Origin: CAJXVA01 sp963761755
GTDB taxonomy: Bacteria > Myxococcota_A > Polyangia > Nannocystales > Nannocystaceae
NCBI GenBank assembly: GCA_963761755.1
Contig: CAVXIC010000013.1
Span: forward strand, 682,001 to 746,000
Reading direction: 5' to 3'
DNA length: 64,000 nt
Positions 37,277-46,415 of this stretch are shown here, in pieces. The notes beneath the pieces are model-generated. The model made no database searches. It was not told the DNA's origin and saw nothing but the letters and a program-made list of their open reading frames with translations. The position numbers and the translations under genes are program-made. Every line of letters begins with the position of its first letter. Positions within the stretch are counted from its first letter, which is position 1.

Positions 37277-38718
37277 GCGGGGCTCCGGCGCCGGATCTGG
37301 TAGTGCATGGTGAGGTAGGGCAGACCGGCGAGCCACATCTCGTGGCGGGCGACGAGGGTGGAGCCCGGGGCGGCGGGAAGGTCGGGTGGGGCGTCTTCGG
37401 CCGCGTACACGGCGATCGTCTCGTCGAGCGGCAGGCGCAGCGGTCTGCCGCGGCGGACCAGGTACACGCCTTGATCGCCGCCGGGGTTTTGTTGGTGACG
37501 GCTCGTGAGCATGAGCGCCCCGTCCGCGGCGCGGCCGAGGTGGAGGATCGACGTCATGTTGAAGCCCCCTGGCAGCGCGAACGCGATGTTCATGCAGCGG
37601 ACGCCAGCGCGCACGTGCTCGGCGTAGGCCGCGACGTAGAGCACGCGGCCGTCGTGCTTCCAGTGGCGCACCCAGCCGCGCACGTTCGTGCGGCCGTCGA
37701 GGGCGTCGTCGACGTCGACGATCCGGCTGCTCAGCGCGGCATCCTCGAGCGTATGCCCCGGCGGCGGCAGGCCCAGCTGGCCCAGCGCCGGGGCGATGAC
37801 CTTCGACCACAGCCACCCGCCGATCACGAACGCGCCGTGCCAGCGACCGTGAAGGTCGAGCTCGAAGGCGGCGGTGTCCTCGTAGAAAGCGATGACCTCG
37901 GGGGGCAGGGTGCGCGGGTCGAAGTCGTCGCGGGCGTAGGCTGCCAGATCGTCGCTGAGCCCGCGGACCTCGCGCGACCCCTCGCCGAGCACCGCCGCGG
38001 TCACCCGTCCTCGCGCACGTAGGCGCGACAGTGGGGCTTGCAGCGGCCCGCGCCGTCGTGGCGGCCGAAGCCAGGACAAGGCCGCCAGGCCCAGCCCCGC
38101 GTGTCCGACTGCGTTGACCAGCCCGTGGTAGCGGACCATCTCGTCCATCGACAGCAGCGGGTGTCCCCACGCCCAGCCGATCGCGGGCACCAGCGTCACG
38201 ACGGGCACCCACAGCGCGAGCCCGAGGAGCAGCCGCGCGGGAAGAGGCCCCCTCGGGCGCGCGGCCACGCCGTAGAGCACCGCCTGCGCCACGAACAGAC
38301 CGCCATAGGCCGCCGCGCCCACCTCGTCGAGCAGCGGCACCCCGGTCAGCCCGGCGGCGACGCAGGCGAACGCGACGGGGTGCACCAGCAGCACCCCGTG
38401 CATCACGGCGCGGGCGCGGCCGTTCGGGATCGTTCGCGCCATCCAGGCCGAGACCGACAGCGCGCCGAAGCCCGCGGCCATGAAGTGCGACGCGGTCAGC
38501 CAGGTCCACGGCGCGCCGAAGCCCAGGCGGCTGCTGTCGGTCAGCCAGGCCTCGATCCAGAACGCAGCCCCCATCGGGAACACCCAGGCCAGCGCCAGCA
38601 TCAGGTCCTCCAGCGCCAGTACCGAGCGGCGCAGGGCCCGGATCGCTTGCAGCACGAACATCGCGAGCGCACCCAGGACGGGCAGGATCAGCAACGCGAC
38701 CGCGCCGACGTGGCTCAC
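37273..38718 (-). CDS. YndJ-like membrane protein
   Basis: 481 residues from GTG 38718. About seven transmembrane helices fill residues 1-235, including MDEMVRYHGLVNAVGHAGLG, the YndJ-type signature. A soluble C-terminal half (about 245-481) has a beta-rich pattern (WHGAFVIGGWLWSKVIAP, GWVRHWKHDGRVLYVAAYA, PYLTMHYQIRRR). Role unknown; probably transport- or envelope-related. In operon with the DCC protein gene (4-bp overlap). Confidence 0.65.
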   Translation of the reverse strand: MSHVGAVALLILPVLGALAMFVLQAIRALRRSVLALEDLMLALAWVFPMGAAFWIEAWLTDSSRLGFGAPWTWLTASHFMAAGFGALSVSAWMARTIPNGRARAVMHGVLLVHPVAFACVAAGLTGVPLLDEVGAAAYGGLFVAQAVLYGVAARPRGPLPARLLLGLALWVPVVTLVPAIGWAWGHPLLSMDEMVRYHGLVNAVGHAGLGLAALSWLRPPRRRGPLQAPLSRLRARGRVTAAVLGEGSREVRGLSDDLAAYARDDFDPRTLPPEVIAFYEDTAAFELDLHGRWHGAFVIGGWLWSKVIAPALGQLGLPPPGHTLEDAALSSRIVDVDDALDGRTNVRGWVRHWKHDGRVLYVAAYAEHVRAGVRCMNIAFALPGGFNMTSILHLGRAADGALMLTSRHQQNPGGDQGVYLVRRGRPLRLPLDETIAVYAAEDAPPDLPAAPGSTLVARHEMWLAGLPYLTMHYQIRRRSPA

Positions 38719-39424
38719 GTCGCGACCGTACCGCTGCCCTCAGGTCCTGTCACCCGAACCGACGCGATCGCGGGCTGCGGCCGAGTCGTCGCTCGCCGAC
38801 GAAGGCCGTGGGCAGCATCCACGCGGCGAGCTTGGCCCGTTAGCGCTGGGCCGTGGTGCGGCCGGAAGCCGCGCTCGACATCGAAGTGCCGCTCGATCAG
38901 GCCCGGTGGCGATGCGACCGCTGAGCAGCGCGAAGCCGATGCCCTCCACCGTACCCGAGGTACACGTCGTTCGTGCGGCCGCTGCTCAGCCCGTAGACTG
39001 GGAACAACACGTCGCCGCGCATGGCCCGCTTCTATACGAAGCAGGGCGCGGGCTCCGTCCCCACAAGACAGTTATCCGCGCGCCCTCGAGATCCGAGCCC
39101 GCACAACGCTCTCGTGCGAGCTCAGGCGATGTGGCCAACGAGGATGTGCTACAGCTCGGCCGCGGGGGCGTTGGTCACCGCCGCTGCACAGGCCGTAGCG
39201 CGCGCCCGCGGCCCGCGGTAGAGGTATACGAGGCCAGCGGGAGATGGGGCAGCTCGTGCTCGAGCCGATGATCGAAGACCACCGAGCGGGATGAGGCTTC
39301 GCGATGGCGTCGGCGGCCGCCAGAACATGACCCGTGGTCTGTGACCCGGTGGCCACCACTTGCTTTGAGCTCGCACCGGTCGCGTACTGCCGCCCGCTTG
39401 GGGTTCGCCGAGGGCGGCGGAGCG
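38719..39424. other. 706 bp with no supported gene
   Basis: No frame has continuous coding character. On the minus strand around 38760-39015, short peptide-like stretches appear in three successive frames (VYGLSSGRTNDVYLGYGG, then GFALLSGRIATG, then LIERHFDVERGF), as a decayed gene would look. This is weak evidence. Confidence 0.35.
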
Positions 39425-40417
39425 TCATCGGACGCGCCCACCCCAGCGATCGTATTTGCTGCCGATCTGCCCCGGGGTACCAGGGAAGCACGCCATCGAG
39501 CCGGACTCGCCGACCACGGTCGAGACGATGCACTTCCGGTAGAACTGCGCCCGCGGCAGGTTGCACTCGGCGGGCTTGGTGGCGGGCGGCGGGTGCCCGA
39601 AGACCTGCTCGAACACCGAGCACGCCAGCTTTCCCGGCGCCCCTCCGACGTCGCACACGTTCGTGCCGAGGCTACAGGCAAGATCCAGCCCCGTCTTCAC
39701 CCCCGCGCAGAAGTCTTTCTGACGCTGGAACGCGGCGCTCATCTGCCCCTCGGAGCACTTGGTATCCGCACCGCCGCCGGGCGCGATGATGCACACGTCG
39801 CCGTGAGGTCCCTCGACCGTCCCCGGAGGACACGGGCGCTTGTCGGGCTTGGGCTTGTTGTTCGGCGGCGGCGACGGGGGTGGAGGGGGTGGGGGCGGCT
39901 TCGAGCAGCTGCCACCCTTGGGCGCCGGCGTCTTCGAGCGATCGACGTTGACCGATCGGCGCGTCCACGCCTGCTCGAACTCGGTGGCGAGCGCCGTGCG
40001 GTTCGACGTTCCGGCCATCGACTTCTTGTAGACGAGCATCGGCGGGTTCTCCCAGTCGATGACCTCGGCCTTGGAGTCCCCCAGCATCGTCCACCACGAG
40101 GACTTGTTCCGCTGGGCGAGCAGCGCCGGCTTCCCGCGATCTTGCTGATAGATGCCCACGAGGCGGCCGGTCTTGACCGCCGTGAAGATCGCCAGCCCCG
40201 CCGTCCGGCTCGAGCCTCCGCGCTGCACCATGATGGTCAGCGCGTACTGGGCGTCGACGTCGATCCGGTGGTCGATGAAGTCGCAGACGGTATACGAGGC
40301 GCTCGGCGAAGGGGCCGCCACCGCATGGGCGGTGAGTCCACTCGCGGCCAGCAGCACCGCGGCCGATGCCGCGATCCGCATTCGGAAGCGTGTCTTGGGG
40401 GGTCGAGCGATGATCAT
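39425..40417 (-). CDS. Secreted protein with Pro-rich linker and Cys-rich C-terminal domain
   Basis: 330 residues from ATG 40417, preceded by a good ribosome site (GAGGAG, 8 nt away). Signal peptide to about residue 34 (AHAVAA). An N-terminal domain (about 35-165) with VQRGGSSRTAGLAIFTAVKTGRLVGIYQ is joined by a Lys/Pro linker (eight prolines in a row) to a C-terminal domain with about ten cysteines (CSEGQMSAAFQRQKDFCAG, CSLGTNVCDVGG). No family recognised. Confidence 0.65.
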   Translation of the reverse strand: MIIARPPKTRFRMRIAASAAVLLAASGLTAHAVAAPSPSASYTVCDFIDHRIDVDAQYALTIMVQRGGSSRTAGLAIFTAVKTGRLVGIYQQDRGKPALLAQRNKSSWWTMLGDSKAEVIDWENPPMLVYKKSMAGTSNRTALATEFEQAWTRRSVNVDRSKTPAPKGGSCSKPPPPPPPPSPPPNNKPKPDKRPCPPGTVEGPHGDVCIIAPGGGADTKCSEGQMSAAFQRQKDFCAGVKTGLDLACSLGTNVCDVGGAPGKLACSVFEQVFGHPPPATKPAECNLPRAQFYRKCIVSTVVGESGSMACFPGTPGQIGSKYDRWGGRVR

Positions 40418-40727
40418 GCGTTCGTCTCCTCGGGGGTCGGAGAGGCTGACGCGCATCCAGCACGATGTGACCGGACTTTCTCATTCGAGCGCGGCGAGCA
40501 CCCCGAGGTCTCTGCGGGCGGCGCTCCATGCGGCGCACCCCTGGTCGTCGGGAACCGCGTCGATCGGAAGCAGTAGGGCCAGAGGTCAGCTCCATCTTCC
40601 CGGCGGGCTCGCCGGGGCTGGACTGCCCATGACGCGGTGCGGCTCACGAACTCTGCTAAATCGCACGTTTCGCCAAAACTTCAGGCGGCGGCGGGAATGG
40701 CAAGGCGGGTCATCTGGATCGAGCACG
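40418..40727. other. 310 bp without a supported gene
   Basis: Lies between divergent genes. A minus-strand frame (about 40480-40590) reads DDQGCAAWSAARRDLGVLAALE and ends in a normal stop but has no start codon; possibly a gene remnant. Nothing else seen. Confidence 0.3.
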
Positions 40728-40913
40728 ATGCGCATCGCCAACCAAACCATCTCCATCCACCACTCGGAACTCGTCGCGCTCGACCAAGGGCGTCTCAGAA
40801 TACCCTCGCAGCTCGTTGCCAATGGCCGGACGCGGTGGGAAATGGATCTGCCCGACGGCTCGAAGGTGATCATTCGCGAAGAAGCGCACGGCCTGGGCCC
40901 AAACGTACCCTGA
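40728..40913 (+). CDS. Small ORF, upstream half of a possibly interrupted gene
   Basis: 61 codons from ATG 40728 (MRIANQTISIHHSELVALDQ...) with coding-like codon use, but more A/T than neighbouring genes. It ends in TGA at 40911-40913; the same frame continues with good coding character to 41324. Either a short gene followed by another, or one 198-codon gene with a stop. No family recognised. Confidence 0.4.
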   Translation: MRIANQTISIHHSELVALDQGRLRIPSQLVANGRTRWEMDLPDGSKVIIREEAHGLGPNVP

Positions 40914-41030
40914 AACCACCGTCCATCCGCCGGTCGGCGGGTTTGGCACTACAATATCGAATGGCAAGCCCGGGCTGCCAACGCCGGCCCCCGGTCCGGC
41001 AATCGCTCGGTCTTCAACCTCCACGCGGCA

Positions 41031-41324
41031 GTGTGGTCCAACAACGGTGATGCCTGCGTCGCGGTCTACAACACCGAGTATGTGTCGCGTCGCGTCACCA
41101 ACCGGCGGTGCATTTTCTCAGAGTGCACGCCCGACGATGGAGACCGCGCCCGGTTTCGCGAGGCAATCCACGACGTCGCGCGCGAGGTTCAGCGCCAACT
41201 CGAACAGGTCGCACAGATGGCCGGAATCGTCGTTCACGCGCTCTGGAATGTGATCGTTGCGTTGGTCACCTTCATGTTCGCGGTTCTGATGCTTCCGTTC
41301 GGAGGGAGTCATCAGCTCGCTTGA
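41031..41324 (+). CDS. Small protein with C-terminal membrane segment
   Basis: GTG 41031 gives 97 residues, ending with a hydrophobic helix (MAGIVVHALWNVIVALVTFMFAVLMLPFGG). No ribosome site precedes this GTG, and the codons back to 40914 also look coding (WHYNIEWQARAANAGP), so the true gene probably begins earlier, perhaps at 40728 across the TGA. Cysteines in GDACVAVYN and CIFSEC. Function unknown. Confidence 0.45.
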   Translation: MWSNNGDACVAVYNTEYVSRRVTNRRCIFSECTPDDGDRARFREAIHDVAREVQRQLEQVAQMAGIVVHALWNVIVALVTFMFAVLMLPFGGSHQLA

Positions 41325-41612
41325 GCGCGCCGGGCCCCGAGGATCGCTGCGTCGTGTCGTCGAGCGTGGCGAACCGCGACGGCGGCAGGATCGTCTCCGA
41401 GGGCACGCCCCCGATCTCGTCGCGGCTCGCTCGACGTTGACGCGCAAACACCTCGCAGCGTAGGTCGGCAAGTGATCGCCCACGGATGCGCGCGCAGGCG
41501 TCGGTACGGAGGTACGGTTCTCACCGATGAGCTCGTTGTCGGTGTCGGGGTGGCTGCGACGGACCGCCAGCAATGCCTCGGGGACCTCGGGCACGGATCC
41601 CTCGGGCACCGA

Positions 41613-42863
41613 TCAGTACGGGTTCACCGGGACCAGCACGCCCGCCTGCGCCCCCACCGTGTCCGCCTCGACGCTGGCGGTGACGCTCGGCTCCAGCGAC
41701 ACGGTGTCGCCGGCCTGGAGTCGCCAAAGCGGCAGGGCTTGATAGGTCAGTGGAGTGCCGGGCTGGCACACCTGAGGCGTGCCGACCCCCTCGACCACGT
41801 AGACGAAGCCCTCACCGTAGACCGTGGCCTGCCCGCTCGGTCCGATCAGCAGAGCCGTGCCTTCGTCGACGCCCACGGCCCTTGGCTCCGTCGCGGTCTC
41901 ATCTTGGACGAGGCGGCCGAGGAAGCCGACGATGCGACCCATGCGGTCCCGCTCGTAGAAGTGGGAGTCGGTGATGACGCGCTCGAGGCCGGCGAATGCG
42001 AACGGACCAACGTCGAGCTCCATGAACTGGTTGTAGGGGTCCTCGAGCACTTCTTCGGGGTAGACGGTGCCTTGGTAGGCGGCAAAGACGTGGCCACCTA
42101 GGATCGCCAGCCCCGCGCTCGTTCCACCCACCACGCCGCCGGCTTCATGCACCGCCTGCACGGCGTCGGCCAGGGCCGAGTTGGCGTACAACGTCATGTA
42201 GTCCGCCTGATCACCGCCCGCGAACCACACCACCTCGGCTGCGCCGACGCGGCACGCCACGTAGGGGTCTTGGGCGAGCGCCGCGCTATCGACGAGCAGC
42301 GTCTCGACCGAGTCGACGCCGCCAAGTTCGGAGAACAAGTAGTCATTGTAGCCGTCGGCGCCCGAAGCTCGCACGACCACGACGTCGCCACCGTCGGCGA
42401 AGGCGAGTGCGGCCTCGAGGGCCGTGTCCACGTCGGGGCCGCCGCCCATCATCAACAGCGCAGGTCCGCTGGGTCTCGCGGCAGCGTCTTCGTCATTGCC
42501 GACCTGCCAACGGGTGAGTGCTCCCGGTGCCGCAGGGCAGGTGACCGGGTCCGCGCCGCCCGTGGTCGCCTCGTCCGACCCCTCGCCGGAGGTGCTGGAG
42601 GCTTCCGCGTCGGAGGTACTGTCCGCGGCGGAGCTGCTCGAGGGGGGCGGCCTCGGATCGTTCGTGCTGGAGCCAGTCGCGACCGTGGACGTGAAGCCGG
42701 TCGGATCCATCGCGGTGTCACCGGTGGACGCGACGGTCGTCGTCTCGAGCTGGCCGCTGCTGCTGCTGGCCGCGGTCGAGCTGTCGGCGCCGCACGCCGC
42801 CGAGAGCAGCGTGAGGGCGAGGGGGACGGGTGCGTGGCGCACGAGAGCGGACCAGGGGGTCAT
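41613..42863 (-). CDS. Cyanophycinase-like (S51) lipoprotein
   Basis: 416 residues from ATG 42863 (ATG 42875 also possible). Lipobox LSAAC, then a Ser/Thr/Asp linker to about residue 110. The S51-type domain has LLMMGGGPDVDTALEAAL, WFAGGDQADYM, and the nucleophile motif GGVVGGTSAGLAILGG, as in cyanophycinase and dipeptidase E. Cyanophycinases cut multi-L-arginyl-poly-aspartate, but the motif set is shared with exported proteins of unknown target. Surface attachment is inferred. Confidence 0.8.
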   Translation of the reverse strand: MTPWSALVRHAPVPLALTLLSAACGADSSTAASSSSGQLETTTVASTGDTAMDPTGFTSTVATGSSTNDPRPPPSSSSAADSTSDAEASSTSGEGSDEATTGGADPVTCPAAPGALTRWQVGNDEDAAARPSGPALLMMGGGPDVDTALEAALAFADGGDVVVVRASGADGYNDYLFSELGGVDSVETLLVDSAALAQDPYVACRVGAAEVVWFAGGDQADYMTLYANSALADAVQAVHEAGGVVGGTSAGLAILGGHVFAAYQGTVYPEEVLEDPYNQFMELDVGPFAFAGLERVITDSHFYERDRMGRIVGFLGRLVQDETATEPRAVGVDEGTALLIGPSGQATVYGEGFVYVVEGVGTPQVCQPGTPLTYQALPLWRLQAGDTVSLEPSVTASVEADTVGAQAGVLVPVNPY

Positions 42864-42989
42864 GGTGGGGAGCATACGGGTTGGTGCGGTCTCCTGCGGT
42901 CTCCTACGTCTGCTCCGAGCGCACCCCTCGTGCCCTCCTGGATCGAAGCGTGCTGCGCTTGACACCTTCGGCAACAGTCGGCGCTGTCC

Positions 42990-44849
42990 TTGAGAGTTCT
43001 CCATCCGAGGGCGAACATCTCTGTGTTGAATATTGAACCAATCACCGCCCACGGGTCGAGGCGACACACCTCACTGCGTTTCGCGGCATGGGTCGGAGCG
43101 ATCACGTGCTCCACCTCGCTTGCGTCGCTCGCCCACGCCGAGGTCACCACGGCGGCCGAGCTGGTCGACGCGGTCACCAACGGCGCGCCCGGGGACATCG
43201 TCGAGCTCGCGCCGGGGACGTACGAGATCGACGAGCCGCTGCGCCCTCCGCCAGGCATGCAGATCCAGGGCGCTGGCGTCGGCCTGACGATCCTCCAAAA
43301 TGCTCCCGGGTGGGCGCCCGGCACCGCAGGTCTCGACCAAGACGAAGGCGCCACTGCGGGTGCGATCGATTGTGACAACTACCTGTTCGATCTCGGCAGC
43401 GACAGCGTCGACGTGGTGATCTCGGACATGACGCTGACCGGGCCCCTGCTCCACGGCGGAATCTGTGGGTTCGGGATGAGCGGCCTCGAACTCGCGCGGC
43501 TCGAATTCACGACCTTCCTGTGGGCTGGGCTGCGCGCGTTCATCATGGAGGGCGCGCTGATCCACGACAATCAGTTCTTCGATGCCGGGGGCAAGTCGAA
43601 CATCACGAGCGGCTCGTCGGGCGGCGCGCTGTTCCTCACCTACACCAGTAGCTCCGAGATCTACGACAACCACTTCGCGCGTAGCGAGGGGAACGACGGC
43701 TACGGCGTCAAGGGCCGGGAGGCCCGCAGCGTGCGGATCCACCACAACACGATCGCAACCAACTTCGCGATCGAGCTGCCTTTCGAGAACGACCACTTCG
43801 TAGAGATCGATCACAACTATCTCGGCGGTGCGATCTCGATCCCCAAGTTTGGCGGAGGCGGCTTCCCGAAGGGGGGCTACACCTTCCACGTCCACCACAA
43901 CTACTTCGTCACGTCCTACGCGCTGGAATACCAGCGCAATGGCATCGAGATCGATCACAACTTGTTCGATTTCTCGACCGACGCCGACGGTGGCAACTTG
44001 ATTTCGAGCTTCGATTCGGTTCCAGCCGTGGGAGGCACGAAGATGCACGACAATCTCATCAGCAACCCCGGGCGCGGGCTCTACTGGAACGAGGGGGTCT
44101 ACGATGACTTCGCGTTCTACAACGACCACGTGCGGGGAACGACGACCGTGACCCCGCGCACCGAGGGGCTGTTCGAGTTCCGCCCCGAACGCGACGGCAC
44201 CGCCACGGACTGGGACAGCATCGTGCTGCGTGACAACATCATCGAGCTCACGGGTACCTTCCGTCCCCTCATGCGCAACGCGCAGAGCTACGCGGCCGAC
44301 ATCGAGAACAACACGCTGGTCGGGGTGAGTGATGACGACGCCTACGCCAACCCGGACAGCGGACAGCCGCGGGGGCCGCTCGAGCCGCTTTGCATGCGGC
44401 TTGGTGCGCACGAAGAGTGGACCGTCGACGGTTGGACCGTCTCGAAGACCCCGCGCCCGGTGCCAGCGGGCGAGTGTGGCGAGATCGAGCCAGGCGGCAG
44501 CGGCGGGAGCAGCGGCAGCAGCGGGAGCAGCAGCGACGGCCCGCCGGACGACGATACGACCACCACGGCGGGCGGCGAGAGCGGTGTCGAAGCAAGCGCG
44601 GGGAGCACGGGCGGCGGCGTGTCGTCGGGGTCGACCGAGAGTTCGGCCGCCGCCGACGAGGACGGCGGCTGCGCGTGCCGCAGCACGTCCCGCGACCCGT
44701 CGGGATCCGCGGCCGTGCTCCTGGTGATGCTCGGCCTGTGGGGGACGCGCCGCCGCCAGGTGAAGACGACGCCCGCGGCGACTCGAGCGGTCACGACTGG
44801 CAGTGCTCCAATCTCGGGACCCACGGATACAGTCGCGAACATTCTGTGA
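42990..44849 (+). CDS. Secreted right-handed beta-helix protein with MYXO-CTERM-like tail
   Basis: Up to 619 residues from TTG 42990; GTG 43023 and TTG 43026 are alternatives and the true start is unclear. Signal peptide ends SLASLAHA. The mature part is a parallel beta-helix (ELAPGTYEI, repeated IHDNQF, IYDNHF, IHHNTI, IDHNYL, VHHNYF, IDHNLF, MHDNLI), typical of polysaccharide-binding or -cleaving surface proteins. A Ser/Gly/Asp linker leads to CACRS, a helix AAVLLVMLGLWG and RRRQ, the MYXO-CTERM layout, but 29 further residues follow. Confidence 0.85.
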   Translation: MRVLHPRANISVLNIEPITAHGSRRHTSLRFAAWVGAITCSTSLASLAHAEVTTAAELVDAVTNGAPGDIVELAPGTYEIDEPLRPPPGMQIQGAGVGLTILQNAPGWAPGTAGLDQDEGATAGAIDCDNYLFDLGSDSVDVVISDMTLTGPLLHGGICGFGMSGLELARLEFTTFLWAGLRAFIMEGALIHDNQFFDAGGKSNITSGSSGGALFLTYTSSSEIYDNHFARSEGNDGYGVKGREARSVRIHHNTIATNFAIELPFENDHFVEIDHNYLGGAISIPKFGGGGFPKGGYTFHVHHNYFVTSYALEYQRNGIEIDHNLFDFSTDADGGNLISSFDSVPAVGGTKMHDNLISNPGRGLYWNEGVYDDFAFYNDHVRGTTTVTPRTEGLFEFRPERDGTATDWDSIVLRDNIIELTGTFRPLMRNAQSYAADIENNTLVGVSDDDAYANPDSGQPRGPLEPLCMRLGAHEEWTVDGWTVSKTPRPVPAGECGEIEPGGSGGSSGSSGSSSDGPPDDDTTTTAGGESGVEASAGSTGGGVSSGSTESSAAADEDGGCACRSTSRDPSGSAAVLLVMLGLWGTRRRQVKTTPAATRAVTTGSAPISGPTDTVANIL

Positions 44850-44978
44850 CGCGCAGGAAGCTGCGGGTCCCGTCCAAGCGCGGCTGAGTTGCTCGGCTTG
44901 CGCGGGGTTGTTGCCCGTGTTGAGCAACGTCCATCCGTTGCGCAACTGCAAGTTGTTGAAAACAAGAGGTTATGTGTA

Positions 44979-44994
44979 GGGCACGGGTTCTGCT
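44979..44994 (+). promoter_or_regulatory. Candidate sigma-54 promoter
   Basis: GGGCACGGGTTCTGCT fits the -24/-12 pattern with two mismatches and exact GG-GC spacing (GG 44980-44981, GC 44992-44993). The predicted start of transcription, about 45005, lies two bases before the GTG of the L,D-transpeptidase gene, the same geometry as the promoter at 3450. Confidence 0.35.
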
Positions 44995-45006
44995 CTACCA
45001 CGGTCC

Positions 45007-46371
45007 GTGAACGCGCCTCGGACCCTTCCAATCCTGCTCGCCATGCTCGCGTCGTGTTCGCATCGGTCTGCACCGACGGAGGCTGGACCCGAAGAGGCGC
45101 AGGTTCGCACGGTGCCGGATGTCGACGCCGTGCAGACACCGGCCCGCACGATTCCACTCGAGCGGATCACCTCCGGCTCCCGCCGACGGGAGGTTGAAGA
45201 GGTCGTCATCGTCGAGGACATCCCCGAAGACGTCCCCGAGGAGGTCCCCGAAGGTTCGTACATCCTGCGGGCGCCGTCGGTCATTCGCGTCGCGCCCGAC
45301 GCAGATGCGGTCGCGCTCGGCGTGCTCGCGGTCGGGACCCGACTGCCGCGGACCGAGCCGATCGACGCCCCCGGATGCAAGGGCGGGTGGGTTCCGGTCG
45401 AGCCGCGCGGCTTCGCCTGCGTGGCCCTGGATGTGGTGGACGATGCGCCTCGGGCGTTGGTCCAGCCGGTGCTCAGCGGTGACGCGATGCTGCCCACCGT
45501 CTACGGTCGCGTGCGACGCAGCGCGAGGGTGTATGCCGACGCAGACGCGGTTCGAGCCGGACGGAGCGCGCCGCCTTCGGTGTCGCTCACCGTCGAGCGC
45601 CGCGGGTCGGTGACGATTGCGGGCAAGCGCTACTGGCGAACCCGGCACGGCCTCATCGCCTCCGGGGACGTTCGCCGCCTGCGTGGCTCTCGCTTCGAGG
45701 GGGTGTCGCTCGACGAGGAGATCACGCTGCCGATCGCCTGGACCCTTCCGGGCGAGCGTCGCTCGGTGCCCGTCCGTGCGAAGCCTTCGATGCGGGCCCG
45801 AACCAAGGGTCGTCTGGCGGCCCACACCGCCCTGCTCGAGCCCGACGCGGCCGCCGACGCCGACTTCGTCCAGGTGATCGGGAAGGGGTGGGTGGCGCGG
45901 ACGGACGTGCGCGTCGCCCTTCCCGCGGAGGCGCCCGCCGATCTGCAGCCCGACGAGATGTGGCTCGACGTGGATCTGAACGAGCAGACCCTCGTGGCCT
46001 ATCGCGGCGAGACGCCGGTGTACGCAACGCTCGTCTCGACCGGCAAGGCGCGCTACGAGACGCCCACCGGCGAGTTCCGCATCGAGCGGAAGGTGTCGAT
46101 GCGTACGATGAACAGCCGCCAGGGCGCGCAAGAGACCTACGCGGTCGACAAGGTGCCGTGGACTGCGTACTTCAAGGACAGCTACGCGCTGCACACCGCG
46201 TACTGGCACTCCGGCTTCGGCCGGGTGCGCTCCCACGGCTGCATCAACCTCTCGCCCGCCGACGCGCAGCGCATCTACGCCTGGATGGGGCCACACGCTG
46301 CACCGGGCTGGCGCGAGGTGTACGCGACGGACGACCAGCCCGGCACGCGGGTGCGGATTCGAAACGGCTGA
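45007..46371 (+). CDS. L,D-transpeptidase (YkuD) lipoprotein
   Basis: 454 residues from GTG 45007; an in-frame TAG at 44977 rules out other starts. Lipobox LASC (Cys17), an acidic linker (EDIPEDVPEEVPE), SH3-like repeats (about 80-300), then the YkuD domain from about 315 (MWLDVDLNEQTLVAYRGETPVYATLVSTG) ending with the catalytic HTAYWHSGFG...SHGCINLS. It forms 3-3 cross-links in peptidoglycan or attaches proteins to it, acting in the periplasm. Confidence 0.9.
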   Translation: MNAPRTLPILLAMLASCSHRSAPTEAGPEEAQVRTVPDVDAVQTPARTIPLERITSGSRRREVEEVVIVEDIPEDVPEEVPEGSYILRAPSVIRVAPDADAVALGVLAVGTRLPRTEPIDAPGCKGGWVPVEPRGFACVALDVVDDAPRALVQPVLSGDAMLPTVYGRVRRSARVYADADAVRAGRSAPPSVSLTVERRGSVTIAGKRYWRTRHGLIASGDVRRLRGSRFEGVSLDEEITLPIAWTLPGERRSVPVRAKPSMRARTKGRLAAHTALLEPDAAADADFVQVIGKGWVARTDVRVALPAEAPADLQPDEMWLDVDLNEQTLVAYRGETPVYATLVSTGKARYETPTGEFRIERKVSMRTMNSRQGAQETYAVDKVPWTAYFKDSYALHTAYWHSGFGRVRSHGCINLSPADAQRIYAWMGPHAAPGWREVYATDDQPGTRVRIRNG

Positions 46372-46415
46372 CGCCGCCCCATCTCGAGCGGCGCGTCGGA
46401 CGGAGCCGGGCCCGC

